A stretch of 64,000 nt of DNA from the NCBI GenBank assembly GCA_024278855.1, contig JAJRSJ010000077.1:1-64000 (forward strand), read 5' to 3'. Shown here one piece after another: positions 54,389 through 63,752 of this stretch. The stretch's first letter is position 1. Every line of letters starts with the position of its first letter. The notes below the pieces were generated by a model. The model did not search any database. It was not told the DNA's origin and saw only the letters and a list, made by a program, of their open reading frames with translations. Source of the DNA: Alphaproteobacteria bacterium (GTDB taxonomy: Bacteria; Pseudomonadota; Alphaproteobacteria; Caulobacterales; Maricaulaceae). Position numbers and translations under genes: made by a program.

Positions 54389-55858
54389 CTATATTTGCAT
54401 CAAAATATCAAGCATATCGCTGATCGTCTGGATGACCCTTGCATTTGCCGCATAGGCCTGCTCAATCAAGAGCAGGGACTGCATTTCGGCGTCCGTGTCA
54501 ACGCCGCCTAAAGACAGCTCTGCATCGGCCAAAGCACTGGCGCGGGCCAGTGATGTCGTTGCGATTGCGTCTGCGTTGAGCCGGGCTTCGCCAATAAGAG
54601 AAGAAAACCCGGCAGCAAGCTCGCTAGAGGAGAAACTACCATTTAGACCGGAACTTGCCGGGGCGTTATTTGCATTGGTAAATGCATCCAACACCCTGTT
54701 TAAGATGTCCGCATTGCCAACCGGACCGATAGTTGTCGCCCCAAGCCCGTCGCGCAGGCGCGCCGCAGACCCGCCTTGGCTTGGGTCTATAGCGGCATTA
54801 AGACGTAACCGTCCCGCTAGCCCTGACAAATTATTTGGGTCTAACGCCAGGCCGTTATCCGTAAACAGGCCCGGTGCGCCGTCCGGATTGGTCGGGTCTA
54901 TAGCATTATTGGAAAACCTGGACACAAGATCGCCAGCAAGACTATCTAGCTTGTCAAGGAATTCAGGCGCAATCGTGTCGCGGACGGCGAAAAACCCTGA
55001 AAGCGAGCCGGCGTTGAGCGCAAATGGCCCACCCGTACTCGGTGTTAGGTTTTGCTCACCCACAAACAGTCCGGACAATATGTTAGACGCGTCTCCAAAC
55101 CGGCTTGCAGGCGGAATAACGCCGGCAGGTGAAAACGCAAGCTCGAAGACATTACCTGCCAATAAAAAGGCACCTTGTGCGGTGGTAATGTCAATTTGCC
55201 CGAAATCCTTTTCGATAATTTTAATGGGTATAATGCCGGAAATTGTGTCAAGGATCCGCCCGCGTTCATCTTCAAGGGCTGCAATTTCACCAGATTGCCC
55301 GCCCAGGCCGGCAATTTGTCCATTTATGCTTTGGATGCGCTCAAGTGCTGCATTTACACTGCGCACCGAACGCGCAATGGCATTATCCGCGCTCACCCGT
55401 TGGGTCTGGGCAAGGGAGGACTGTTCGTTAAATTGCATTGCCAAGCCGTTAAGGGCGTTGACGCCCGCATTTTGCAAAGCAGGAGATTCTGGCGTTACGC
55501 TGAGTTCGCGTAGGGCCGTTTCGGCGGTTTGATAAGCTGCAAACAGGCCGGTATTGTCGCCGGGCGCACCAAGCTCCCGGTTCAGTTCCGTATAACTGCT
55601 AGCAATGATATCCGCACGAGCGGAGGATGCACCGGCTTGTCTGCGTTCTCGTGTCAAACCCGTGTCTTGTGCCCGCTCAACCCCCAATACACGAGCGCCT
55701 TGACCTTGGCCGTTCAGGATTATTTCGCCCACAAGCAAAGAACGGCGCACATAGCCGGGGGTAGACGCATTGGCAATATTACCAGCGGCAATATCAGCAC
55801 GTTTCGATGTTGTGGCCAGGCCTGAATTTGCGGCAGCTAGGGCAGAAGTAAGGGTCAT
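54389..55858 (-). CDS. flgK: Hook-associated protein FlgK
   Basis: FlgK joins hook to filament. The 489-residue protein has the rod/hook N-terminal motif (LAAANSGLATTSKRADIAAGNIANASTPGYVRR) and the matching C-terminal helix ending QSLLLIEQAYAANARVIQTISDMLDILMQI. It is shorter than enterobacterial FlgK (about 547 residues), with a reduced central domain. Convincing through the flgE-flgK-flgL order. Confidence 0.94.
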   Translation of the reverse strand: MTLTSALAAANSGLATTSKRADIAAGNIANASTPGYVRRSLLVGEIILNGQGQGARVLGVERAQDTGLTRERRQAGASSARADIIASSYTELNRELGAPGDNTGLFAAYQTAETALRELSVTPESPALQNAGVNALNGLAMQFNEQSSLAQTQRVSADNAIARSVRSVNAALERIQSINGQIAGLGGQSGEIAALEDERGRILDTISGIIPIKIIEKDFGQIDITTAQGAFLLAGNVFELAFSPAGVIPPASRFGDASNILSGLFVGEQNLTPSTGGPFALNAGSLSGFFAVRDTIAPEFLDKLDSLAGDLVSRFSNNAIDPTNPDGAPGLFTDNGLALDPNNLSGLAGRLRLNAAIDPSQGGSAARLRDGLGATTIGPVGNADILNRVLDAFTNANNAPASSGLNGSFSSSELAAGFSSLIGEARLNADAIATTSLARASALADAELSLGGVDTDAEMQSLLLIEQAYAANARVIQTISDMLDILMQI

Positions 55859-55902
55859 AATGGGTAACTACCTCGTCATTGCCAAAGGTGAAGAGCTAAG
55901 AA

Positions 55903-57207
55903 TTACCGTTTCAGATTTGTGGTTTCTTGAAGCATTTCATCTACGGTTTGCACAATTTTTGCATTGGAGGAATAGGCCCGTTGGGTTTCAATCAAATTGG
56001 TAAGCTCGGTTGCGATGTCCGTTGTTGATTCCATGAGGGAATAGCCAACAATATTACCAACCGGGCCAGAGCCTGCGTCCCAGAAATAAACATCTCCGGA
56101 GTGTTGTGAAATCGAATAGGCTTGATTGTTTAGCGCTTCCAACCCGTTTAAATTAGGTACATCTGCCACAGGGATTTGATAGAGGACACGGCGAAAACCC
56201 GTATCATACACGGCTTCCAAAAAACCTTGGGCGTCAATTTCAACCGACTGTAAATCACCAATAGGCGCACCGTCTTTACTGACATTGTAGGGGGAAAACG
56301 GCGCGGAGAGCTGAGTGATGCCAGCATTATCGCCGATTTTTCCTATAAACGCATTTATTGGCCCCTTGACCACATTAAAGCTGACCTGACCTGTTGTTGC
56401 ATCATAGCTCATTCCGGCACCCGGGGTGAGGCTAGCTATGGAGCCGCCGTTGGTGCTACTGTCATTAAAGGCTAGGGTGAAATCTGCGATGGAAACATTA
56501 GCATCTCCCGCCCCGTCAAACACATTAACCGTCCAGCTATTTGTCGCACCGGCAGCATCAACTGTCGGTGTAAAGGTAAATGTCAAATTTTGGGCCCGGC
56601 CAAGATTGTCGTAATATTCCACAGGCAGGGTGAAAGGATCACCGCTTGCGCCCGGCAAAGTAGACTCCGCTGGTAAATTGACGCCCAAATTGATTAAATT
56701 GGTCGGTGAGGCTGAAAACTGGCTGACACTTATATTTACAGGTACTAGTCCAACGCCGCTATCTCGGCTGACATTGTTGATGACGCCATTTGTGTCTGCG
56801 GCCCACCCCAAAAGATTGAGCCCGCTCAGCGTACTTAAAAACCCGTTTTCGTCCGCAGAAAATGAACCGGTGGACACAAATTGCAAGGCGCGCTGGGCGC
56901 CCGTTTCGTTGACCCCGAACTGGTCGGTAACAGGAATAAGCCCGCGCCCGCCAATAGAAATATCTGTCGAGTTTCCTGTGGCAATCAGAGCACCTTGCCC
57001 GGCGATATCTCTGAATGTTGTTGCGCTCACGCCACCGGCGGCGTAAACACTGCGGCGTTGATTGATAACCATGGAAGAAAAGTCCACATCGGCCCTCTTG
57101 TAGCCATTGGTAGCAGAATTTGCAATATTGTCAGAAATAGTGGCAAGGCGGGTAGCATTTACACTGAGCCCCATTACACTTGCGTTCAAAGCAGAAGAGA
57201 TTGTCAT
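55903..57207 (-). CDS. flgE: Flagellar hook protein FlgE
   Basis: FlgE polymerises into the hook. The 434-residue protein has the N-terminal helix SALNASVMGLSVNATRLATISDNIANSATNGYKRADVDF and the C-terminal YSLMESTTDIATELTNLIETQRAYSSNAKIVQTVDEMLQETTNLKR. The centre has beta-rich FlgE domains. A sigma-28-like promoter candidate and the end of motB lie immediately upstream. Confidence 0.96.
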   Translation of the reverse strand: MTISSALNASVMGLSVNATRLATISDNIANSATNGYKRADVDFSSMVINQRRSVYAAGGVSATTFRDIAGQGALIATGNSTDISIGGRGLIPVTDQFGVNETGAQRALQFVSTGSFSADENGFLSTLSGLNLLGWAADTNGVINNVSRDSGVGLVPVNISVSQFSASPTNLINLGVNLPAESTLPGASGDPFTLPVEYYDNLGRAQNLTFTFTPTVDAAGATNSWTVNVFDGAGDANVSIADFTLAFNDSSTNGGSIASLTPGAGMSYDATTGQVSFNVVKGPINAFIGKIGDNAGITQLSAPFSPYNVSKDGAPIGDLQSVEIDAQGFLEAVYDTGFRRVLYQIPVADVPNLNGLEALNNQAYSISQHSGDVYFWDAGSGPVGNIVGYSLMESTTDIATELTNLIETQRAYSSNAKIVQTVDEMLQETTNLKR

Positions 57208-57303
57208 ACGTTTATCCTAAACTAGTTAATCTTTACAACTAGAAAGGGTAGTTATTTAAAGTTAACAAACCTATAACTCGTTTTGGCATCATTTTTTTTT
57301 GTA

Positions 57304-57330
57304 CCATTGGCGCAATTTTACATTACTTTA
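57304..57330 (-). promoter_or_regulatory. Sigma-28-like promoter candidate upstream of flgE
   Basis: On the minus strand TAAAGTAA (57330-57323), 11 bases, then GCCAATGG (57311-57304) resembles the FliA (sigma-28) consensus TAAAGTTT-N11-GCCGATAA. The -35 overlaps the last codons of motB, so chance is possible, and hook genes are often not sigma-28 dependent. Confidence 0.25.
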
Positions 57331-58147
57331 AAATGATAATTGATATTCTTCTGTTTTGCGCTGCCATGCCGTCAGCCACTACACGGTCTGTATCTGCCTT
57401 GCCGGAAACCTCGACAATTTGTTCAGGCTTAAATTTGTTTTTTATCAACAAGCGCCGTGCCATATTGGCGCGGTCAGTAGATAATTCCCAATTTGAGTAA
57501 TGCTCTGCGCCGTTCTCGCTGCCAACAAAGGCTCTTGAGTCTGTGTGGCCGACAATTTTTATATTGTTGCCGACATTTTTAAAAACCTTTGAAATGATAG
57601 CAATCAGTTCAAGCATCAGAGGTGAAGGTTTGGACTGGCCAATAGAAAACAAAGGCTCGCCATCGCTGTCAATTAGCTCGATCACCAATCCTTCCGGGCT
57701 CATTTTTACCTGTAAATGTTCAGATATATGGCGGTTTTCTTCGCCAAATGTATTTGCGAGCTGGGCTATATCGTCAAATTCCGCCTGGTCAGTTTTTTCG
57801 CCTTCATCCGGGACAGTGTCTTTGGGGAAAGAGCGCTCGGCCTGCGCACCAGTTCCGTTTTTGGCCAATGTATCTTCGGAAAATATACTATCACCGCTAA
57901 GAGCATCAGAGCCACCACCGGAAACCGCCGCCAAGGGAATGGAGGGGTTGAAATAATCTGAAATTCCCTTGCGCTGTTCTTCCGTTGTCGCGTTTAACAA
58001 CCACATCAGCAAGAAAAATGCCATCATAGCCGTAACAAAATCCGCATAAGCAACTTTCCAAGCACCACCATGATGGCCTTCTGCTGCGTAAATCTTTTTT
58101 CTGCGGATGATAATGGGGCGTTGGCACTCCTGTTCCTCAGTCTTCAT
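57323..58147 (-). CDS. motB: Flagellar stator protein MotB
   Basis: MotB is the peptidoglycan-anchored stator subunit. The 274-residue protein has a basic N-terminus, one membrane helix with the ion-binding Asp36 in AWKVAYADFVTAMMAFFLLMWLLNA and a C-terminal OmpA-like domain with VGHTDSRAF and NWELSTDRANMARRLL. ATG 58147 with AGGTGG is chosen over GTG 58156. It is divergent from fliM and unlinked from motA. Confidence 0.95.
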   Translation of the reverse strand: MKTEEQECQRPIIIRRKKIYAAEGHHGGAWKVAYADFVTAMMAFFLLMWLLNATTEEQRKGISDYFNPSIPLAAVSGGGSDALSGDSIFSEDTLAKNGTGAQAERSFPKDTVPDEGEKTDQAEFDDIAQLANTFGEENRHISEHLQVKMSPEGLVIELIDSDGEPLFSIGQSKPSPLMLELIAIISKVFKNVGNNIKIVGHTDSRAFVGSENGAEHYSNWELSTDRANMARRLLIKNKFKPEQIVEVSGKADTDRVVADGMAAQNRRISIIILK

Positions 58148-58230
58148 TTTTTCCACCTAAGCCATTTTGTTTATCTTTACTTAAGGTTGAGTAATTATGG
58201 CAAAATGCTAAACATCTACATAAATTATAT

Positions 58231-58242
58231 GGTTTACAAACC
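58231..58242. promoter_or_regulatory. Perfect palindrome GGTTTACAAACC between motB and fliM
   Basis: GGTTT-AC-AAACC is a 12-bp palindrome in the 124-base divergent gap between motB (58147) and fliM (58272), 30 bases before the fliM start. Its symmetry and position suggest a dimeric regulator binding site. Confidence 0.4.
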
Positions 58243-58271
58243 GTTATTTCATTTATGATGAGGACGTATAT

Positions 58272-59312
58272 ATGAACATAATGACAAAGAAATTGCAGGC
58301 GGGGCGTGGACTTCCAGTCTCCTATATTGGCTTGGCTTTGCAATTCACGGGTGTATATGAGCGGTTTATCTCGTATTTGGAAGATGATTTAAGCTTGGAA
58401 CTTGTCCAAAAGCCGGCAAGCCAAGTACAAATTGACATAAGCTCTACCTCTTTTGACGAGATGGAAACGGCCATTTCCGGTTTGGTTTTTGCTGCAGGCT
58501 CTACAGGGCATGCCGCTGATAATGACACTGGTAAGATCCCTGGTAAGGTCACAGGGAACAACAAAGGCCAAGAAGATGAGTGCCAAATGTTGGTTGAAAT
58601 ATCAGGCCCGATGGCAAAGTGCATAATAAAGACAAAGCTTGGCGACACCTATGAAGGCCAGTCTGTATTTAGCTTGTTTGACAGCTTACTTATACAGCCT
58701 CTGGCAGAAATTGTGTTAGGTGGATTGAGAGTTTTAAGTGATGGCGTCATTGAGGCTGACATTATATCCCGCGCGGTTAATATGGCGAGTTTGCAGGATA
58801 TTAAGCTTTCGCGGCGAGACCAGTGGGTGAAATTACACTTTCCTATCTGGTTGCAAGACAATAAAAACCCGAAAAAAACAATTAAGAAGGGCAAGGCGGA
58901 CAATAAAACAGACGCCGCGTTATATCTGTCACTATATGTAGCCCGACCTATAGCAGAAAGACTTATAGCTATGGTACCCAAAAACGAGATCCAGCCCGGT
59001 GTTGATCTGACCGACCCTTGGTCTTGCCATATGCACGACATTGTGCTCGGGGCCAAACGCTCCCTTGAGATTGTCATTGAAGACCTTACATTATCGGTGG
59101 CGTCTTGTACGCGGCTTGAATCTGGTCAAGTCATCGCCTTGCCGGGGGCCTCCCATGAACGGCTCAAGATCAAAACAAGAGCGCCGGGCGGGCAAATTGT
59201 TCTGGCGGCTGCAACGCTTGGTGTCTTTAAGGCTAATAAGGCCGTGAAGTTAAATGAAGATATCAATCCTGCATTTATCAGTGATTTGGGAAATATTGCA
59301 CATAATAAATAA
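58272..59312 (+). CDS. fliM: Divergent flagellar C-ring protein FliM
   Basis: The 346-residue protein has a weakly conserved middle domain and a recognisable SpoA-like C-terminal domain (about 265-335: VIEDLTLSVASCTRLESGQVIALPG...KIKTRAPGGQIVLAAATLGVFKANKAVKLNED). The N-terminus lacks the canonical CheY-binding LSQxEIDALL motif, as in rhizobial FliM, and the middle carries an insertion rich in Gly/Asp/Lys (about 75-95). Assignment rests on the C-domain and the flagellar neighbours. ATG 58272 follows GAGGAC. Confidence 0.75.
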   Translation: MNIMTKKLQAGRGLPVSYIGLALQFTGVYERFISYLEDDLSLELVQKPASQVQIDISSTSFDEMETAISGLVFAAGSTGHAADNDTGKIPGKVTGNNKGQEDECQMLVEISGPMAKCIIKTKLGDTYEGQSVFSLFDSLLIQPLAEIVLGGLRVLSDGVIEADIISRAVNMASLQDIKLSRRDQWVKLHFPIWLQDNKNPKKTIKKGKADNKTDAALYLSLYVARPIAERLIAMVPKNEIQPGVDLTDPWSCHMHDIVLGAKRSLEIVIEDLTLSVASCTRLESGQVIALPGASHERLKIKTRAPGGQIVLAAATLGVFKANKAVKLNEDINPAFISDLGNIAHNK

Positions 59313-59325
59313 GCTATACATAAAA

Positions 59326-59376
59326 CCTGCAATGAGCAGGAAGGGGCTATGTGTTAATACTTTGGCAACCAACACA
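59326..59376. promoter_or_regulatory. Hairpin and inverted repeat between fliM and motA
   Basis: CCTGC (59326-59330) and GCAGG (59336-59340) form a hairpin, followed by the inverted repeat TGTGTT (59350-59355) / AACACA (59371-59376) just before the motA start at 59391. No T tract supports termination. They may be motA operator elements or leader structure. Confidence 0.35.
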
Positions 59377-59390
59377 CGTTATGAGTGTGT

Positions 59391-60257
59391 ATGAACACAA
59401 TTCTCGGTATCGTCGTAACCATTTTCATGGTTTTTGGAGGCTTTTTGCTCGCAGGCGGCAATATGGAGGTTATTGCCTATTCGGCGCCCTATGAAATGAT
59501 GATTATTGGCGGAGCTGCCATTGGTGCATTTTTGGTCGGTAATGATATGGCAGGCGTAAAGCACACGCTTGGCGACATTGGTGCGGTGTTTAAAGGGGCG
59601 AAGTGGAAAAAATCAGATTACAATGATCTCTTATGCCTCATGCATGAGCTGGTACGGGTTTTACGCGAAAGCCCCGTGGAAATCGAAACCCATATTGAAA
59701 ACCCGGAAGAGTCTGATTTGTTTCAGAAATACCCAAAAATTCTAAAGGACAAAGGCGTAGTCGAGTTGATTTGTGACACCATTCGCTCCATGATTATGAA
59801 CTTTGATGATGTCTACCAGGTTGAAGAATTGCTGGATAAGCAGCTCGATTCTATCAAAGCAGAAAAACTACATGGCGCCCACGCCTTACAGACTATGGCA
59901 GACGCGCTGCCTGCCCTTGGTATTGTCGCCGCCGTGCTTGGTATTATTAAAACCATGGCCTCTATTGACAAGCCGCCGGAAGTGTTGGGTCACATGATTG
60001 GTAGTGCTTTGGTGGGAACATTTCTAGGCGTGTTTCTCGCCTATGCGCTAGTCGGGCCATTTGCGACGAAAATTAAAGCCTTGCGCGAACAAGAGCATTA
60101 TTTCTACACTCTGGTGCGTGAAGTGATCGTCTCCAGCCTGCATAAGAATCCGACACATATTTGTGTTGAAGTTGCCCGCAGAAGCGCGCCAAAAGATCAA
60201 CGGCCAAGCTTTAATGATATCGAGGAAGCCCTGAAGGCGCTTAAAAAGGCCGCGTGA
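59391..60257 (+). CDS. motA: Flagellar stator protein MotA
   Basis: MotA forms the ion channel with MotB. The 288-residue protein has four membrane helices and the family cytoplasmic loop (MHELVRVLRESPVEIETHIENPEESDLFQKYP) with conserved C-terminal helices ALPALGIVAAVLGIIKTMASIDKPPEVLGHMIGSALVGTFLGVFLAYALVGP. ATG 59391 is preferred to GTG 59385. The stop overlaps the next gene (TGATG). Confidence 0.95.
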   Translation: MNTILGIVVTIFMVFGGFLLAGGNMEVIAYSAPYEMMIIGGAAIGAFLVGNDMAGVKHTLGDIGAVFKGAKWKKSDYNDLLCLMHELVRVLRESPVEIETHIENPEESDLFQKYPKILKDKGVVELICDTIRSMIMNFDDVYQVEELLDKQLDSIKAEKLHGAHALQTMADALPALGIVAAVLGIIKTMASIDKPPEVLGHMIGSALVGTFLGVFLAYALVGPFATKIKALREQEHYFYTLVREVIVSSLHKNPTHICVEVARRSAPKDQRPSFNDIEEALKALKKAA

Positions 60258-62161
60258 TGCCCCTAAGGATAACCAGACCGCTCTTAAGTATTGCCGCAGG
60301 GTTTGGTTTGGCCATTACGCCAATATTAGCATCCGCCAATGATGTCGGGACTAAGCCAACGGCTTATAAAGACAGCTTGCAACAGACCGAAGCCCGGTTA
60401 AATGCATTGATCAAAGCAGCGGCCCGCCAAGAATTAGTAAATTTGAATACACCAAAAAAGCCGGCGCAGGCGCTTATCCAAAAACCCGTACAAGTTATCG
60501 CCCCGCCCAAAACCTGCAAACTGGAAGATATGTTGTTGTTTCCGGATAAATCCAAAATTGGCGATTATAGTAAATTACAGATATTAAAAGCGGGCCTGTT
60601 TATGAGCCCAGATACAAGGGTTGAAGATCCAATAAACCCAGAGCGCATAGGTCTCGACCAAATAGCCCCAGAGCGTATTGATGTTGGCAAAGCGAAGACC
60701 TTGACCTCGGCCTATCTCGGCCTCGGTTTTGGCCAAGAAGCCCTGAACATAGCTGATTTACTCAAACAACAAGATAAACTAACGGCCGGAATAATGGCCA
60801 GAGCTCTAATAGGCACGGCCAGTAAAGATGATGTTGTCGCCATGCAGGCCAAAGTCAAATGTAACCCGCAAGCGCAAATTTGGCTGTACTTAATTACAGA
60901 AAAATATACCGCCCTGAGCGACACTCAAATCCAAGAATATATAGTGCAGACAAACCAAATCCCGGATGCTTTGCGCAAAAAACTAGTGCAAACATTGGGC
61001 ATAAAGGCTGCGCAAAATGGTGATCTGAAAACGGCAAATGCACTTTACCAAGCTTTGGTAAATGAGGATGGTGACCTTGAGGCAGAAAACCGGGTCACAC
61101 GCAGCGTTGATTTACAATTCTTTGCAGCCTTACTTGCTATCAATAGTGAGGATGCCAAAATAAAATCCGGCGGTATAAAAAAAATAAAAATTTTCGCCAA
61201 GTCTGAAGGCTATTATCAGGCCTTTGCCTTACAGGCTTTAGCATTGCATTCACCCTTAAGGAAGACTGTAGAAGAGACTTATTATCCAGGTTATATTCAG
61301 GATCTGGATGCGAGTGCGCAGATATATTCGGCGCACGCCATTGGCAAGCAAGCGCAGGCGCAACAGATAGATATTCTGGCCCAAAACCAGAATTACCTAG
61401 CTGCCATAGGTCTTGCCAAAACAAGTGTTGCGCCAGACAGTACATACTTTGTAGAGACAAAAAATACCATTAGCGCCCATGTGACATCCGATCTGTTGGG
61501 CGCTGATGAGCGCAGCCAAATTTCGGCGCTCGAAATAATACTCAGTGAGGGCAGGTTGTTTGCCACTCTTGAAAACTTGGTTTCATTGCAGCAGGCGGGT
61601 ATACATGCCAGTGCTAAATTGGGTTTACCAGAACTGGCAAAGGAAATAATGCCGCAAGGCCAATGGAAAAGCCTGGATGCCCAAACCTTGGAACTTTTGG
61701 CCGCCAGTTTTGAAACCAACCACGCAGGCCAGGACATTACTGCACTTTTCCCCAAAACAGTATTTGCGCAACCCAAATTTAAAGCTAAACAAATTAAAAA
61801 GGCTTTTAGGACAAAAAATCCGGCAAAAGCCCGTGCGGTTCTAAGAACATCGCCTAACAATGAAGCTCTGCAAAATGCGTATATAAATTATGCTTGGCAA
61901 AACGGATATTGGTCTTTGGCGGCAAATGGCTATAGGGATATAAGCCGAGAGCAGCCCGCCACAAAAAACCAGCTAGCCCCAGTGAAGCCCCGGCTCGCAG
62001 CGACACTTAGCATGGTATCGCCTTTATTGCTGAGGTCAGGCAGGCCTTACGAAATTCAAGACCTAGCGGCTTTGCAATCGCATTTAAACACTGAGATCGG
62101 TCTGTTTAAATCATACCTCAAGTTGGACGATTTTGGAAATATAGGAGCTGAGAATGGATAA
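60257..62161 (+). CDS. Uncharacterised 634-residue secreted helical-repeat protein of the flagellar operon
   Basis: A Sec signal peptide (cleavage near ILASANDV, about residue 28) precedes an extended protein dominated by helical segments with TPR/HAT-like spacing (QILKAGLFMSP, LTSAYLGLGFGQEALNIADLLKQQ, and QKLVQTLGIKAAQNGDLKTANALYQALVNE). It is not recognised as a known family. It is coupled to motA (TGATG) and overlaps flgF by eight bases, so it is made with the stator and rod proteins. MotC, the periplasmic MotB-binding motility protein of rhizobia, is a conceptual parallel, especially as motE is present, but no homology was established. Confidence 0.7.
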   Translation: MPLRITRPLLSIAAGFGLAITPILASANDVGTKPTAYKDSLQQTEARLNALIKAAARQELVNLNTPKKPAQALIQKPVQVIAPPKTCKLEDMLLFPDKSKIGDYSKLQILKAGLFMSPDTRVEDPINPERIGLDQIAPERIDVGKAKTLTSAYLGLGFGQEALNIADLLKQQDKLTAGIMARALIGTASKDDVVAMQAKVKCNPQAQIWLYLITEKYTALSDTQIQEYIVQTNQIPDALRKKLVQTLGIKAAQNGDLKTANALYQALVNEDGDLEAENRVTRSVDLQFFAALLAINSEDAKIKSGGIKKIKIFAKSEGYYQAFALQALALHSPLRKTVEETYYPGYIQDLDASAQIYSAHAIGKQAQAQQIDILAQNQNYLAAIGLAKTSVAPDSTYFVETKNTISAHVTSDLLGADERSQISALEIILSEGRLFATLENLVSLQQAGIHASAKLGLPELAKEIMPQGQWKSLDAQTLELLAASFETNHAGQDITALFPKTVFAQPKFKAKQIKKAFRTKNPAKARAVLRTSPNNEALQNAYINYAWQNGYWSLAANGYRDISREQPATKNQLAPVKPRLAATLSMVSPLLLRSGRPYEIQDLAALQSHLNTEIGLFKSYLKLDDFGNIGAENG

Positions 62162-62909
62162 TTCTTCCTATATCAACCTGAATAGACAATCCGGCTTGCT
62201 GAGAGAAATGAGCGTCATTGCCAACAATATCGCCAACATCAGCACAACGGGATATCGCCGTGAAGGCGTCATTTTTAGCGAATATGTCAGACAAATCGGC
62301 GCACAACCTGCCGGTGGTGAAATCGCGGCTAGTCTTGAACAGAACGTATCTATGGGTGGTGCCGGTGCGCATTTCGTTGATTTCACCAATGGTTCATTGA
62401 CGAAAACTGGCGGAAATTATGATTTTGCCATTGATGGGGACGGATTTTTTCTCATTGATACGCCAGACGGCGAACGCTTGGCGAGAGCTGGCCGGTTTAT
62501 GACAAACGGTGATGGTATGTTGATCACCAGTGACGGCAATAATGTTTTGGACGAGGCCGGTGCGCCTATACAAATTCCGCCAGACGTCGGCCTCTTTGCC
62601 GTTGCGGGCGACGGAAGTATGAGCGCTGACGGTAATCCGCTCGGGAAAATTGGTGTTGTTATGGCACCGCCAGAAGCTTTGCTGCGGTCAGGCGGTAATT
62701 TGTGGCAAGTGCGCGACGGGCAAGGCTTTGAACCAATCGAAACCCCAAGAATTTTACAAGGTTTTTTGGAAGGCTCCAACGTTGAGCCAATCCTAGAAAT
62801 CGCCAGGATGATCGAAGTGCAACGTGCCTATGAGGCCGGGCAACAACTGTTGGATATTGATAATGACAGGATCAGCAAAATTATAAGGACAATTAGCCAG
62901 TCGCCATAA
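62154..62909 (+). CDS. flgF: Flagellar proximal rod protein FlgF
   Basis: FlgF is a proximal rod subunit. The 251-residue protein has the rod N-terminal motif LLREMSVIANNIANISTTGYRREGVIFSEYV, the FAIDGDGFFLIDTPDGERLARAGRFMTN core and the C-terminal EIARMIEVQRAYEAGQQLLDIDNDRISKII helix. It starts inside the end of the preceding gene, and precedes flgG. Confidence 0.95.
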   Translation: MDNSSYINLNRQSGLLREMSVIANNIANISTTGYRREGVIFSEYVRQIGAQPAGGEIAASLEQNVSMGGAGAHFVDFTNGSLTKTGGNYDFAIDGDGFFLIDTPDGERLARAGRFMTNGDGMLITSDGNNVLDEAGAPIQIPPDVGLFAVAGDGSMSADGNPLGKIGVVMAPPEALLRSGGNLWQVRDGQGFEPIETPRILQGFLEGSNVEPILEIARMIEVQRAYEAGQQLLDIDNDRISKIIRTISQSP

Positions 62910-62966
62910 CTGGATATTTCAAAATGGCCGTGAAAATTGCAAGAGCAAGATAAAGGAGGACTTAAA

Positions 62967-63752
62967 ATGATTTCATTAAAAATAGCCGCGACAGGCATGG
63001 CGGCACAACAAACCCGTGTCAATGTCATCGCCAATAATATTGCCAATATGAGCACAACGGCCTATGCGCCAAGAGTGGCAGAATTCGCCGATCTGGTTTA
63101 TCAACAACGGCTCTCGCCTGGCGCTTTGTCGTCGCAAACTGGCGAAATTGTCCCCGCTGGCATCCAAATAGGTATGGGGGTGAGACCTTCAACAGTTTCC
63201 TTGCAAATCTCCCAAGGTGCGCTTAGTCCCACCGGCGGTGATCTGGATTTGGGCATTGAGGGGCGGGGATATTTTGAAATTAGCCTGCCAAGTGGTGACA
63301 GTGCCTATACGCGAGACGGCAAGTTCAACCGTTCTAGCGAAGGCCTGATGGTGACCTTGGACGGGTTTGCATTGGCCGATAATATCACAATCCCAAATGA
63401 TGCACGCCGTATTGAAATAAGCCGCGACGGTGAAGTGTCGGCATTTTTTGATAACGCCACTGCCGGGCAACAAATTGGTATTATTACGCTGACAACATTT
63501 GCCAACGAAAAAGGGCTTGAAGCTCTGGGCGGCAATTTGTTTCGTCAAACCGATGCGTCTGGTACGCCAATTTCCGGCGTGGCCGGGAGCGAAGGTATCG
63601 GGTTTATGCGCCAACGTTATCTCGAAGATTCCAGCGTCGATGTTGTTAAGGAAATATCCGAATTGATCGAAGCCCAGCGCGGGTATGAACTAAATTCAAA
63701 AATCATAACGGCGGCGGACGAGATGTATTCAACAACCACAAGGATGAGATAA
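62967..63752 (+). CDS. flgG: Flagellar distal rod protein FlgG
   Basis: FlgG forms the distal rod. The 261-residue protein has the N-terminal motif TGMAAQQTRVNVIANNIANMSTTAYAPRVAEF, the IGMGVRPSTVSLQISQGALSPTGGDLDLGIEGRGYFEI core and the C-terminal SSVDVVKEISELIEAQRGYELNSKIITAADEMYSTTTRMR. AGGAGG precedes the ATG at 62967; the frame extension from 62937 lacks homology. Confidence 0.96.
   Translation: MISLKIAATGMAAQQTRVNVIANNIANMSTTAYAPRVAEFADLVYQQRLSPGALSSQTGEIVPAGIQIGMGVRPSTVSLQISQGALSPTGGDLDLGIEGRGYFEISLPSGDSAYTRDGKFNRSSEGLMVTLDGFALADNITIPNDARRIEISRDGEVSAFFDNATAGQQIGIITLTTFANEKGLEALGGNLFRQTDASGTPISGVAGSEGIGFMRQRYLEDSSVDVVKEISELIEAQRGYELNSKIITAADEMYSTTTRMR

Noticed and set aside
47595-60256. 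Sigma-54 (TGGCAC-N5-TTGC) promoters in flagellar intergenic gaps
   Set aside because: No site with GG-N10-GC spacing was found in the gaps read by eye; a weight-matrix scan could still find weaker ones.
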